A stretch of 64,000 bases of DNA, taken from the NCBI GenBank assembly GCA_019096195.1, contig JAGTXK010000055.1, positions 1,364,001-1,428,000 on the forward strand, in the 5' to 3' direction. Within the stretch, counting starts at the first letter, position 1; the number at the start of each line of letters is the position of its first letter. The translations under genes and the position numbers were made by a program. A model generated the notes under the pieces. The model saw only the letters and a program-made list of their open reading frames with translations. It was not told the DNA's origin and did not search any database. Below, piece by piece: positions 1 to 15,203 of the stretch. This DNA comes from Boletus sp. NGJ. Its lineage: Eukaryota > Basidiomycota > Agaricomycetes > Boletales > Boletaceae.

Positions 1-2944
<2,944 letters not shown>

Positions 2945-3239
2945 GTCCCAGGACTCACCAGAGGACTGACGTCTGACAAGAATATTTACAGCGCCGTGTC
3001 TGTTTGCTGCGCCAACCACGTGATCAAAATCCGAAACAGTAATAACTTCATTCGATTCGTTGCAGGTACAGTACACAAATGTACCTTGAATATCTATCAT
3101 CAAGAAAATATCTTATCCAAATTCCAGAGATTACATGTCCGTATAGCAGGGTCAAGTCCATCCTTTGGCAATCCTTCTGGTATAACACGGAGACGAAAGC
3201 CATCGTTGATTCACAACTCGGTCACCACATGGTGCAACT

Positions 3240-5546
3240 TCAGTTGGACGCGATCTGTTGAGTAGCTGTTTGCACCACTTGTTGAACACCATTGTTCCCG
3301 GTACTGCGAATCAAGTTGAGTGACAACGGGAGGTCTGATTGCGGAAAAGTCGTACTTGCTATAACCATCATTGGGTGAGATTCCCGTCGTACCGTCACTC
3401 GGAGAAGTTTGGGTGGTTTGGGGATTCTGTGAGATGCCAGTGACTCCAGGTGAAATCGTCGTGCCGGTTTCAGCCGTCAAATTCGTTTGGCCCCACTGTT
3501 ACAGGAATGCAACTCAGTACCCCAACTATGGCAGTTATCTGGCTGTTCGAACCTGATACTGAGTGATGGCGCCTAATCCGGCGGAGATTCCAGCTAAGTT
3601 CATTTCAATAGTGAGTTGCTAGTTCCAATACAATACGGGTGCACATACTACTGAACCATGTTGAGTAGGCGTCTGTCTGCTGTATATTTGTTACACCATA
3701 TGTCGAGCTGGAATTAGACGCTATTGGAACATATCCATATCAGTCATCGTGAAATCTCCGATTTGCTTCTCAAAACTACGCACAGGTATCAGAAGCATAT
3801 GGTGCTGTGGTCATGTTAAAGGGCACAAAGTTTGGTGCATTTGACTGCGTCACTAAGCCGAAGCCCGTGAGCGCCGAAGGTTTTCCAACACTTGGTGAGT
3901 TTTATTGTTAGATTCGGATCTCACACAGGTAGGCAATAGACATACGCAGCTGCAGACTGAGCTTGCTTGATGATCCAGTCAATACCCGAATTCAGCACGT
4001 TTGTATAGGAATCCAAGTAAGGATCGGTGAAACCATAAGATTGCTGATCGGGGAAGAGCGTGAAAGAGCCGAAACCAATATACGGAATATTCATGATATC
4101 CTGACTGTCCACTCCATAAGTCCCGTCGTAATTCGAACCGACGCCTTGCGTTTCTTGTCGTCTAGTAGCTGTATAATAGTTGACTAGACAGCAAAACTCG
4201 GGATTCACGGAGCTTACCCGTGGATACCCATCGCCCTCTGATACGGATGCCATCTTGTTTGAGGGTTCCGGCACGTTTAGCAGCCTCTCGGGAGCGCCGT
4301 CTTGATTCGGCGCGCTCACGGAGAATCTGCTCCGTGGTTACCGGAACAGCCTTCGTGCGCTTCTTTTTCCCTGGTGCAGGGGATGCCGACGGAGCAGCAG
4401 GAGCAGGGTTCAGGGGATACAGCTTGGGGCAGTCAGTGCACATAAAGCCCGATGTTCTATCGTCTACTGATTATCATTTGCGCCCCACTTTGAAACTGCC
4501 ACGCTCACCCAGCGGAGATCAGGTGGTTAGGATCAATAGAACGAACATGAGTCGCCACGGTGGCGTGCCACTGTGTAACGGTCTCCGTCGTACAGCCTGA
4601 GCTTGAAGAAAGGGTGGAATTACACCTGATATTCCAGTGGGTCAGCGACGTTAGAATTCTTCGATGGTAGAAGCATAAAACCTGGGATCATTCGCAAGCT
4701 CCCAGCTGAAAATAGCCGGACTGTTGACATATCGAGAAACGACTTGAGTGGTGAAATTCATGAAGGAGTTCAGGATGGATGGATTCGTGTAGAACTGATC
4801 GTGATATTCAAGACCGAATTGGCGAACATATAAGTCCATACCGCCTATCTTGACATGAGAAACGGCATCTTGAGTGGACAAGATGAGCACTGACCGTAGT
4901 CATTGGACAAGTAATTGCGTGGCAGTGTATTATTAGTGCCAGGGGTGACGTCGCGAGTGGAGATGGCATTTCCGCCGGGCTGTACTGTGCTATTCAAAAG
5001 AGGAAGCGGATACCAGTTGTTGGTGAGAGATAAAATAACATAAAGTCCATGTTGTTCCGCCATTTGAACGACGGTGTCAAGCTTCTGGAGACCATTTGGG
5101 CCATCGTTGATGGATACTGTCCCGTTACGAACAAGTTGGAACCATGTGCCATTTACCGGGACGGTATCGACGTCTAGTTGATGCAAGTGAGTGATCTAGG
5201 ATTCAACCCACGAATGAAGAACTCGCCATTGAATGCCCATAGCCGAACGACTTTGATCCCGAGGGCGGAGATGTTGCCGAGAGTGTACCAAATGTCTTCG
5301 TTCGTGTTTAGGGACGGTAACCAGTAGACATTTGTACCGATATATCTGAAGTCACTGCAAATCATCTCGGTCTGTAATTGAACGCCTGAGGAGAAGCCGT
5401 CGATGTGCTTACCTGCCATTTACGGTGAACGATGTGCCATTTGTGCTGATAAAAGGGCTGTAGTTCCTCGTAACGGTCGTCCTTGAAGGATTTGCCAGAG
5501 CGAACACTAGGGGGCTCAACAGAAGAAATAGAGAAAGAGAAATCAT
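3240..5546 (-). CDS. Secreted GH5-like (mannanase-type) protein with non-canonical catalytic residues
   Basis: Glycoside hydrolase family 5 fold, related by sequence to fungal endo-beta-mannanases, but possibly not a conventional enzyme. The N-terminus is a clear signal peptide (MISLSLFLLLSPLVFALA). Then come RYIGTNVYWLPSL, GIKVVRLWAFN, HGLYVILSLTNNWYP, FSWELANDPRCNS, a Cys/Pro and basic insert (CTDCPKLYPLNP then GKKKRTK), IGFGSFTLFPDQ, GKPSALTGFGLV and a C-terminal SPNDGYSNTG segment. In canonical GH5 the acid/base is Glu in an NEP motif and the nucleophile is Glu before F/Y-G; here they read NDP and TGFG. I recall similar basidiomycete sequences sharing both changes, which would make this a clade feature and not decay. 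The intron at 5174-5226 appears to use a GC donor. The stop at 3240 follows an intron that gives the C-terminus QQIASN. Confidence 0.85.
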
Positions 5547-5620
5547 GGCTGGGGCGTCAAAGTACACGAAGGGCACTCGAAGGACGGGGAGGCGCAGAAC
5601 GGAGGGAAAGGTTTCACCCC

Positions 5621-5628
5621 TTTTTATA
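5621..5628 (-). promoter_or_regulatory. TATA box upstream of the GH5-like gene
   Basis: TATAAAAA on the minus strand, about 75 nt before the ATG at 5546. Its position and match to consensus suit a core promoter element for the secreted GH5-like gene. The rest of 5547-5979, between this gene and the divergent TPR gene, contains nothing else I can name. Confidence 0.55.
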
Positions 5629-5979
5629 CAAGGGATCGATACACGTGCCCCCGAATCTCCTACACGTCTGCCATCCCGGCACTCACCGGTATTTTACCTG
5701 CGTCCGCTGGTGAGAACGAGAGAGTGGATGGTGCCGAGGCAGTCACACTATGGCGTACCGGTGTGCAACGCTGCGAAGGGCTGGCTCTGGAGGCATCGTC
5801 ACTGTAGTGACCAATGAGAGATGTAGCACGTTTCAATTGGAGGTTGGGGGGAGAGCTCATAAAGTTAAGGAACTCGGCCAAGTCGAGTAATGTCCGATTC
5901 CATGCATTCAAGTGACCTATCACGTGACCTCGTTGCATCGCTTCTCCGACAGGCGTACCAGTGCAGTGCTCGTCTCATA

Positions 5980-7485
5980 ATGCTACCAACAGTGCTCAGG
6001 CGTGCTCCCCGATCTGCTCTCGCCCTTCCTCGTCGTCGTTACCAGTCACAAGAGACCCGTCAGAGTTCACAGGCCCAGCCAGCCCCGTTCATACAAGACC
6101 ACTTTGTTAGTTCTGCCGGGATTGCCATCAATTTATTCTCCCGCTTCGTCAAACTCTCACTCCTCACCGCCTTTGGCCTCGGACTCACAGGCTTCGCTAT
6201 TTTTGAGGGTACCCATCTATGGGTCGAGTCCGTCGAGCTCGCATCAGATCAGGATGATGAAACCCGGCGCTGGGAGTGGGACCGGGACGCTGAAAGGTGG
6301 TCAGGTGGCGACCGTGGGGGAACAGACCCTGCTCTCGGCTTCAGAGCAAGGCATCTTCTACGGGGTTCGTGGATGGCGGAAAACTGGGGTGTAGGTTCCA
6401 CCACCTTTTCGGACAATGGGGGCATAGGCAATGCCATCGAGGCTCGCTTGGATTTTGCCCAGAATTATCTGGACATGTCCATCAAGATCGCCGAAACAAG
6501 GATGACATCTGCGAAATTGCGTCCGCAAACATTTATTGAACTCCTCCTGCGCCATAGTTCCATATTGGAGCGCATCGGAACAAAGGAAGCCTTGTTTGAA
6601 GCTCGCTCGAAATACGAACGCGTCTGGGCCGACCTTGCAGGCCAAGGGACAGATGCTGCTCGCATCGCTTCAAAACTTGGGGATCTCAATTTCAGACTCG
6701 GAGACTCCAATGACGCGCTTGCTTGGTGGACACGATCACTCAGTTTGTCACAAGGAGCCCAACAGGCTCAAGGTTCTGTCGCCCCTACTATATCTCAAGC
6801 TGCGCCTTCATCTCCGTCGGCACAACGGACACTCACCTCCACACTAGTCTCATTATCCGCGTATTATTCTACATCTGGTGATTTAAAGCAGGCTCGGCAA
6901 CTTCAAGAAACCGCCCTCGGTTTGTTGCGTAGTATCCCCTCGCCTACGAACATCTCCGCTGCTTCACTACCTCAGATGTTGCACTCGCTATATCTTCTCC
7001 ACCGTTCTTCCCTCATCTCCATCCATCTTGCTGAGGTACTTTATGCGCTTCGGTCACCTCGACAGTCATCTTTTGATTACCTGACGAGAGCCGCCGAATC
7101 TTCTGAACGTGTCGCCTTGGCTCTCACCGGTTTGCCGTTCATCCCACCTGACGCAAAAAAATCAGGTGTCGTTCACACCGCTGCACCGGACGCTCCTATA
7201 CTTCCGTTATTTGCCAAGTCCTACACCATGCGGAAGCCAGCTACAGGATTGTTGCGCGACGCACGTCGTACTGCTGCAGAAGCATGGAACTTGATGGGCG
7301 TTCTCCACGAGCAAGGAGGTGAGATGGAGCGTGCCCTTACATGCTACGAGCGGGCAGTTGGGTGGGCTGGTGTTGCTTCCGATCACAATGCGCCTGGCGA
7401 GGGAACACTGGAGGCAGACTGGAAGGTTATGTGGGCCAACTACTCGCGATCCCGCGACGCGGTACAGAGACAGGAGAAACGCTGA
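5980..7485 (+). CDS. Mitochondrial inner-membrane TPR protein, Mgr3-like (i-AAA protease adaptor family)
   Basis: Single-exon gene of about 501 residues. The frame is open back to an ATG at 5890, but the ATG at 5980 gives a typical mitochondrial presequence (MLPTVLRRAPRSALALPRRR) and is preferred. One membrane segment lies around residues 57-79 (LSLLTAFGLGLTGFAIF). The rest is helical with TPR-like repeats, including EARSKYERVWADLA, GDSNDALAWWTRSLSL, GDLKQARQLQETALGLL and a C-terminal GEMERALTCYERAVGW. This layout (presequence, single membrane span, TPRs) matches fungal Mgr3, which feeds substrates to the i-AAA (Yme1) protease. The assignment rests on architecture and general resemblance, so another mitochondrial TPR family is possible. 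It is divergent from the GH5-like gene. Confidence 0.68.
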   Translation: MLPTVLRRAPRSALALPRRRYQSQETRQSSQAQPAPFIQDHFVSSAGIAINLFSRFVKLSLLTAFGLGLTGFAIFEGTHLWVESVELASDQDDETRRWEWDRDAERWSGGDRGGTDPALGFRARHLLRGSWMAENWGVGSTTFSDNGGIGNAIEARLDFAQNYLDMSIKIAETRMTSAKLRPQTFIELLLRHSSILERIGTKEALFEARSKYERVWADLAGQGTDAARIASKLGDLNFRLGDSNDALAWWTRSLSLSQGAQQAQGSVAPTISQAAPSSPSAQRTLTSTLVSLSAYYSTSGDLKQARQLQETALGLLRSIPSPTNISAASLPQMLHSLYLLHRSSLISIHLAEVLYALRSPRQSSFDYLTRAAESSERVALALTGLPFIPPDAKKSGVVHTAAPDAPILPLFAKSYTMRKPATGLLRDARRTAAEAWNLMGVLHEQGGEMERALTCYERAVGWAGVASDHNAPGEGTLEADWKVMWANYSRSRDAVQRQEKR

Positions 7486-7619
7486 AAATTTGCGCAAACT
7501 GACAGCCTCACTAATGTATCTTTAAAAATTTGTCTGGGATTAGTGTACAGTGGGCTAGTCACGTGTGGCAAAATCAATACTACCACTGTAGTTCCCGGGC
7601 CCTTCACCGAGTTCGACTG

Positions 7620-9164
7620 ATGTTTCGCTTGCTTCGTCCCTCAGCATCTCGCAGGGTACCCCACCATACAACTCCTTTGTGGTCTTTATCACTCAGATTC
7701 AACTCGACTGTTGCACGTCCATTCAAATTTCACTTGGGCGTTAGCTGGGCTGCCAAGCCTCCGGATCCAAAGCTGACGCGCTTTCATACCGCCTTCTCCG
7801 TAGATTCTCAGCTTGGGAAATGGAGGGATGCAATGCTCGCCCATCCGAAGCACTCGCTCTCAAAAAACGCGGGGGAGGATTTCTTCTTTCACACCGAGGC
7901 ACGTCTCCTTGTGCGCCGCATGCTGCTCTGCCTCTCGCTTACCCTTTTCACAGATGCGCAATGGCTCGGTAGGTAAGCCTGCTTTCTTTCCTCCTTCCTG
8001 GCTTACCTCGGCGTTTTAATCTCCAGGGAGTTGCATTTGGTATAGCTGACGGCGTTGGAGGATGGGTCGATTCAGGCGTCGACCCCTCATTATTCGCTCA
8101 AGCCTTGATGTATTCTGCGCACAACTACTCGCGTGATTCGTGGGCAGGGGAGCCAGAGATTGACCCCACCCAGGATCACGAACACCGTGAAGACGTCCGA
8201 GGCTGGGAGATCACACCCTATGAGTGCCTTGACTTTGCCCACCGTCGAGTCATCCAAGAGCAACTCGTGGAAGCTGGTGGGCTCGTACCCTTGCTCGCCG
8301 TCGTGCAGATCTCACCCATTTTTCTCTCGCATAGGATCTAGTACAGCTTGTTTGTTAACTTTGAACTCATCCTCAGGCGTCCTCCGCTCAGCAAAGTGAG
8401 CAATACAACCCCGCGTACGGCTGCAGACCACTCAGTGGCCCTTTCTAGTTTAGGTGACAGCGGTTTTTTGATCATACGATCAGCTTCTGTAATCTACAGA
8501 GAGCGAGTCCAAACTCATTACTTCAACTGTCCTTTGTACGTCTCTTGACATTTCTCACGCATTCCTTATTAATTTCTGCTCGCAAGGCAACTCACAAAGC
8601 ATCCTGAAAGTGTGAACTTCAACAAATACTATATGGACTCTCCGAGCGCAGCTGCTCAGCATGAAACGAAGCTTCGGCATGGCGACATCGTCATCGCATA
8701 CGTAGGTCACCTACGTCATGGTAACACATGGTTCTTATGTCGTCTCCAGACGGACGGCCTATCCGACAACGTATTCCCCGCAGAAGTTGTTGCAATATGT
8801 TCGTTAATTGCTCGTGCTGGGGGCTCGGAGGACGAACAAGTACAATGCATGGCAGATCGTCTCGTCCAGTACGCCCAGGCGTGCATGCGGGATCAGAAGA
8901 GAGTGAGCCCTTTTGAACGTAGGTGTCTCAGATTCTCCCGGTTTTACCTCGTTTGATGTATTACTTCGTAGGTGACGCGGCGCGGGAAGGTATGTTGTAT
9001 CGTGGCGGGGTGCGTGGTTGTGGCATCTACTCAGATCCGGTACTAATCACAATGTCTGGGTGCAGAAAGTTGACGAGTAAGACATGTCCCTTGTAATCTG
9101 AGCAGTACTGACATGAAGTCCCAGTGTTACTGTGGTTATGGTTCTGGTTAGTGAGGTCCCGTAA
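7620..9164 (+). CDS. PTC7: PTC7-type PP2C protein phosphatase, mitochondrial
   Basis: Mn/Mg-dependent serine/threonine phosphatase of the Ptc7/PPTC7 family. In yeast Ptc7 acts in mitochondria and promotes coenzyme Q synthesis. The start at 7620 gives a basic presequence-like N-terminus (MFRLLRPSASRRVPHH). The PP2C metal site is visible in ADGVGGWVDSGVDP after an intron near 7973-8026. LGDSGFLIIR, DIVIAYTDGLSDNVFP (spliced near 8704-8750) and the terminal DDVTVVMVLVSEVP follow in family order. The last two introns leave very short exons (AREGMLYRGG, then KVDD). It is convergent with the FKS gene; 9165-9509 between them holds only untranslated sequence as far as I can see. Confidence 0.9.
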
Positions 9165-9509
9165 CATTTCATGGGCTCGTTACGTGCTTGCTGCCTCCTG
9201 TGGGTCACGCAATGTTGCTAGATATGCGCTACTGATACCATGCTCTCTGAGGCAAATACAATGCACGTAGTCTTGAGTGAATCCTGCTATTCGGATTTTC
9301 GTCGAGCATCTCCTTACAAGGCAAGAGTACTCCAGCTTATTAACTTGGAAGTCTTCTGCTATGATACACCAAGCAAGCCAAAGTCTAATGGAGATATACA
9401 TATCAACTAAATGGTTCTGGATTCCGGCAGATCCGAATAAGAGATTGCAGCGCAGACTGCATCGATAGTCCAATAGTCCAAGGGTGTAAACAATACGTGG
9501 CCGTAGTTA

Positions 9510-12500
9510 TTAGATGTTCTGACACAAGGTGCAATACAATGTGATGTGGTCCCTGGAAATCGCGGCTATACAAGATCCCGCATGAGTTGACAGCAGATTG
9601 ACGCATTGAAAATAACGTGAAACTCACGTAGAACAAGCAGCGATGCAAGACCGGCCACGACCATAACGTAAAGGAGGGTGTACTTGATGATCTTCAGGCA
9701 CGATTAGCGAGCCATCTTTTAGGTCACGAAATGCACTCACAATCCAACGACGCTGCCTCTTCTGCTTCGTAGAATACAGAGGCGCACGGATCTGCTTGGA
9801 GGGTCGCAACCAAACTATCGGACAGCTTTAGAAAGTGTTGGACTAGCACTTTAATCCACCTACAAAGCATTGTCGAGTGCAGTTTGTCAATGAAGGGAAT
9901 GAGGACAGGCACTGTCAAGATGATGAGGAGAATGTGGCCAAGTAAAAAGTCTGAGCTCCATAAAGCCATCTCCACGATTTTGACGATAAATTCGCGAGCA
10001 GGTTGTGATATGGCAGAATTACCCAGTCCGCGACCGTACCATTTACCCGACCACCAAGCACGGTTCGTCTCGTCGTGTTTGAACTCACGGGAGAGGAAAA
10101 CGGCGATAAGGATCTTCTGGATTGCACGCTGGATGGCGACGATTGCAATGACGCCAAGGACTGCGTGGGATGAATCCCAAAGTTCGAGGAACCACTGAAA
10201 CCAAGCGTGAGATATTGTAAAGCAAGACGGTGGGTCACATACGAAGAACTCAAAGAATGCAACAATACCGACAAGCGCGAGGAAGTGAGCAAGCGCAGCC
10301 ATCACGGAAGCAAACTTGGTCCATTTCTCAAACATGGGCCCCAGGAGCAGTGATACAAAGAAGAGCGCCAGCAGTACAGCGGCATTCCAAACCACAGGGC
10401 CAATTGCAACCACTGCGATGCGGATAAGAGGGCTAGGATTGGGTTGTCCGGTAGAGCTGGGGAAGGACTTGACGAACATATAAGCAATGACGAAGATGGC
10501 CGCCATGCAGATCGGCCAGATGACTTCAGAAAAGACGACGGCTCGCCATGTTGCACGTGGGACGTCCCCAGACAACTTCTCCGATGGATGACCAAGTTTC
10601 TTCTTCTTGTAGCCAGTAATCATCGTCCTGGAGAGTCGACAGTATCCGTACCAACTGCTCGCCTTCGTTCTCGAGTTTCCTCGAGACATCCATCGTAAAA
10701 ATTCGCGATAATCAATGACGAAGTCGGCAAAGGAAAATTGGTGAGGGTTGAAGAGGAATGGCGCGATACAGAGCGAGAGGACCGAGAACCAGAAGTAGAT
10801 TAGGTGTGGTATCCAGACGGCAAGCGAGGCGTAGAGGAGTAAAATCAGATTCCTCATTCCCATGTAGATGCTCGGCCCCGCAAAGCGCGAGTATAGAATA
10901 CTGAACGAAATCCGCGTCGTCGCGAACCCACGACCTGTGGCAATGTATCGCGCACCACCAAATGTCAAGTTGCTGAGGATGGCCTGAGAGTATATCTGGG
11001 TAGAAAACACTTCAAATATCGGGGAAAGCGATAAAAAGTGTTTTCCGAGACGCAGCAAGGCTTTTCCAGTTCCACGCTCCACGAGCTCTATGGAGGAGTT
11101 GGGCATGGTCACAGTAGTACAGGCATCAGTGGTACATACCTTGGAGGAAGAGCGGCAAGAAAGCGATGAAGAACACCAAGAAGATGGAGACGATGCACCG
11201 CTTGATCCAGTCAAAGACAGGGATAAGGTTATAACATCCTGTTCCTTGCTGACCGCCCAACACGTTGCCCTGCGAGTCTACCTGACAGATCGCCAACTGC
11301 TTGTTCAGAGTTCCAATGAACAATACTGCGCACGTGAATCAATAGTGCCCAAATTAGATCGCATAAATAACTCACATGTAACCATGAACACCTGGATGGA
11401 ATAGATGACCAAGATGTTGTTGATGTGAAAGCCAGGATGACCGTAGTAGAATGTGAGGAACCGATCGATGGGGAGTTGCGTGCCAAGGTAATAGTACTCT
11501 CGGCTGAGCATCTGTTCACCCATACCTGTACCAATCTTCGTTTGGAAATTAAGGATGGTTCCAAACCCAAGATCACGACCCTTGCCGCACTGGTAATACT
11601 CCGAATGCTTGATTCGTCCACCACGTCCAAAGGCATTCATGCCGGCGAAAATATCTTCGTTGAGGTGAAGTCCTTTTTGTGCCTTTGAGACACCACCTCG
11701 TGTTGTCATAAAGACAGCGTTTAGGAAGTCGGGGTGGCCATAGTGAAGTTTGCCTCCGATCCATGCTAGAGCACGAGCGGTCATGGTACCGAACGTCTGT
11801 TCTTTCCCCGCTGCGATATCTCCCAAAACACCAATGTTCTCCGAGAAGATATACTCCCGTGTACCTATGATAGCAACAGGAGCTTTCTTAAACTCCTTGT
11901 GCCCCCATTGTGCATACGGGCTTTGGCCAGAAACCGAATATTCTTCGAATTCTCCAAGGACGTTACGGATCTTCAGGCACTCCTCCAAGTAGTTGTCTTG
12001 GTTGGCGTCAATGAGCTGGAGATACTCCCCGCGATAGAAGATGATCGCGTGGTTTTGGTTGTCGGATTTCCCATCACCAAGAATGGGGTTCCCGGGCAAT
12101 TCGATACGGAATTTTGGCTTGCGCTTGCCGGTTTTCTCGTCGAACTCGGAGTGACCGTCAATCAAGACCGAGAACAAACGGGGATCACCGCCCTTGGGCC
12201 CAGCCTCCTCGTCGAGAAAGGCGATCTGCAAATCAGGGTATGCACGTAACAAAAACTCGGCATTCTCCTGCTCTTCCTTGTTAAACTTGGAGTACCGCTG
12301 CATCGAGATGGCGAACTTGAACTTGCGTCGCGACATCCTCTCCAACTCCCGTTCGAGCTTCTCCGTGTTCCCCCCAAACATGGATACAATGTCAGGGTTT
12401 TCCACGCGGTAAAGAAGTTTGATAGCCTTGGAGTAGTTCATCATGCCGGAAACCGTACGGTACAGCGTCTGAGCACGGAGTGAGGCCCAGATACGGGTAC

Positions 12501-15203
12501 GGAGGGTGTACTCCGGGGAAGACGTCTTGAAACCAATACAGTAGAAAGGTAGGTCGTCCACTTTAGTCTTTTCGTTCATGGTCGGCGAACCGTCCGGATG
12601 CTCTGACTCCTCGGCGAGGATCTTTGTATCCTTGACAAAGTTATCCCATTCAACAGGATGTAACTGCTTCAGATACTCGAGCAGTGTGACACGGGTACTC
12701 TGATCTTCTTCACGGATGATTTCCCGGAGACTTAGCAAGATTTTTTCGGAGTAGTGAGGAACGAGGACAGTAAATGTGGGCATAGCATCGACGGGAAGAG
12801 GCTCCGGAAGCGCAGTGGTAAGGGACGAAGCAAGGAACGAAATACGTCGCTCCGCTTCGCCGTCAGCTGGGAAGTAGGTACCCTTGTAGTTCGAGCTGTT
12901 CTGGTTGGTGAAGAACGGTGGAGCGCGCAGTGTCCGACGACCGTCTGGACCGTCGATTTGGTGGTAGAGAAGTCGCTGAACGTGGTCGATCGACAAGAGA
13001 TGCTCACGATACATGGAGATGATGATCGCATTCCAGATTTGCGAGACGAGAACTTTGGGTTTGTACTTGACTTCCATCTCTGCAGTGGCGAGCAACTTGG
13101 CAAAAATCCTTTTGGGCATGCGAGTGTAGACATCCTTCCACGGTGTCCAAATAGAAAGCCCGAGTGAGAAAGATCGGCCGACAGAAAAGACGACGAGCCA
13201 GATGATGTACCATAGGTAAGTGTCGAGGAAAAACAAGATGAGGTCCATGATGTACATGATCGCCAGTGTAAAGGCGACCTGGTGGGAGCACAGTGCCGAC
13301 CCAAAGTACTTATCGCTGCAACCTTGCACAGTTGTCTGCGCCATGACAGCGATGGGGGAACTGAAGGAACTTGTAAGAAAGAAATAAGACTCGGTGAATT
13401 TGCAGCCAAAGACGAGGAGCCAAAGCAAGATGCTGGCGGTGCGGGCAGAACGAGGAAGCTCGGGATATGATGCAGTGAACGTCTGTGAGGCCATGTACTT
13501 GCGCGACTTGCCTGCAACACGGTCACCAAACATTCGACCGGAGGGGAACAAACCAAATGCGATGGCAGCAACCACAGAAATGAAGAACTGCACAATGCCT
13601 ACTATAAGCGGTATCTGAGAGTTGGTAGGATTTGGCTGGTTCTCGACAAAGGAGATGTAGACCGTTGGACCTCCCGTCAATGCAAGGATGACAAGAAGGA
13701 AGATCAAGCGCGTCGTGAGATGAGAGGCATTGTTCCAAGTGGTGGGAATGTACATGAACTCGGCGAGAGTGGCGAAAATCATGATGAGAGTGGCAACGGC
13801 ACCACCCAAGGCCGTGGCAGACCAAGTCATAGCAGGAGATGGGGACTGTTTGTTAGGGGGTGCGTAGACCTTGGGAGAGTTGAAGGCAGTGTAGAACCAG
13901 TAGAATGATACGTGGAGGATCCAGATACGGTTGAAATTGACGAGGAGATGTGCGGTGGAGCGCTTCTCGAAGTAAGTCTTGAAGAAGACTCTATTCCAAT
14001 CTACGCGTCGGAGGCTCAAGTACCGTTTGGTAGGAGATATATCAACCAAGCGAGACTGGATGCAAATGAGGCGGTGGAGAGAAAAGAGTGAGTTGACGCA
14101 CGTTGTTATCGAGCACGATACGGCCAAGGCCCTCTGGATACCAAAAGAGCTGGTTGATATCGTCGTAGCCGATGATCTGGTCGTGGTCCTTTTCCCTACG
14201 GACGAATTTGCCATCTACGACCTCATAGCCTTGATCACGCATGAATTTGTAGAGAGGCTTGATGATGGTCTCAAGGTAGAGGCCCTCTTGTACAGGTTCC
14301 ATGCTATTCTGACATTCTGGACTGCGGTAGTAATCGTCGGCGCACTTGAAGATAAAGCAAAGGCACTCTGGGACGAAGCGGACGTTTCCGGCTTCACCCC
14401 AACAGAGAAGATAGAGGGAAATTTGACGAAGACGGTCATACTGGCTCATGCTGTTCATGGCATTGCGCCAACGGTTGAGGGCGCTGTCGAGGTGTTTTGA
14501 ACCTGCCGTTTTGACGGCGCCGCCTTTGACACTTCTGAGGCGTTGGAGGCCGGGGTTCTGGGACTGACCGACAGCATCGTCGAGGTTGAGCTGCGCTGCG
14601 AAATACCACTTGCGATAGTTTGCATGTTGACCGCCAATGTAGTCTGCATGGAGGGTGAGGAGGGCTTGGTTTGGACTCATGCGGGAAGCCCTTGAGTCGA
14701 GCTGTTGCATGAGAAAATCAAACTGGGGAGGGGTGAGAAGTGGGAATGGGAATGGGAATGGAGCGTAAGGAGGAACGGACCATGTTGCGCATAGAGTCGC
14801 GCTGGAAACCAAACTTATGGGTGAGGTCAAGAAAGATGTCCTCAATCTCTTCCATGGATATTGGGATTTGCTTGTCAGGTGCCCAAGCGGGGTAGGGATA
14901 TGCGCCCTGACCGGGGTCGCCAAAGGGGGAGCCATAGGGCTGGCTGACCTGTGAGATGATGGACGGGGCATACGAGCGGGTGCCATGGCCGACATCTGAG
15001 GGCGAGTCGGTTGCTGGGTGGGGGTGAGCTGAGCGGGAGAAGAGAGGAAAGAACGGACCGTTGTATGGGTTGTGGTCGTAGTAGTTCTGGTTGCCAGCGA
15101 GCCTGGTGGTACTCGCATAGGGCGAGGCGGACTCGGAGTCGTTGTCGTAGTCCTGACGGATAGGCTGTGGATGCGGGTATGGACGGCCAGGCGGATGGGC
15201 CAT
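9510..15203 (-). CDS. FKS1: 1,3-beta-D-glucan synthase catalytic subunit (FKS)
   Basis: Plasma-membrane GT48 enzyme that polymerises UDP-glucose into cell-wall 1,3-beta-glucan. The start at 15203 ([14 protein letters not shown]) opens a Pro/Tyr/Ser-rich cytosolic leader. It is followed by the FKS1 N-terminal domain ([20 protein letters not shown]), a first membrane cluster, the large cytosolic catalytic domain ([52 protein letters not shown]) and a second membrane cluster. The C-terminus splices to [15 protein letters not shown], a hydrophobic segment and finally [10 protein letters not shown]. The last two junctions (near 9737-9700 and 9610-9540) are my choice because that ending resembles other basidiomycete FKS proteins. 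The segment at the usual echinocandin hot spot 1 reads FLTSSFSSP; hot spot 2 reads DWIKRCIV. About 1,780 residues, a normal length. It shares a 178-bp promoter region with the LRR-like gene. Confidence 0.96.
14723..14780 (-). repeat. Hexamer repeat (TTCCCA type) inside the first FKS intron
   Basis: The 58-nt intron after the NM codons of the FKS leader contains about three and a half copies of a six-base unit (plus-strand GGGAAT, 14741-14760). These act as its polypyrimidine tract before the CCCCAG acceptor. It is a simple repeat, likely length-variable between strains. No other function can be inferred. Confidence 0.7.

Noticed and set aside
3211-3480. GH5-like C-terminus ending at 3211 in the unspliced frame
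   Set aside because: An intron with a GTACGA donor and CGCAG acceptor gives SPNDGYSNTGNNGVQQ, which fits the family; the alternative ending does not.
5890-5979. Upstream ATG of the Mgr3-like gene
   Set aside because: It adds 30 residues with acidic character before a perfect mitochondrial presequence starting at 5980.
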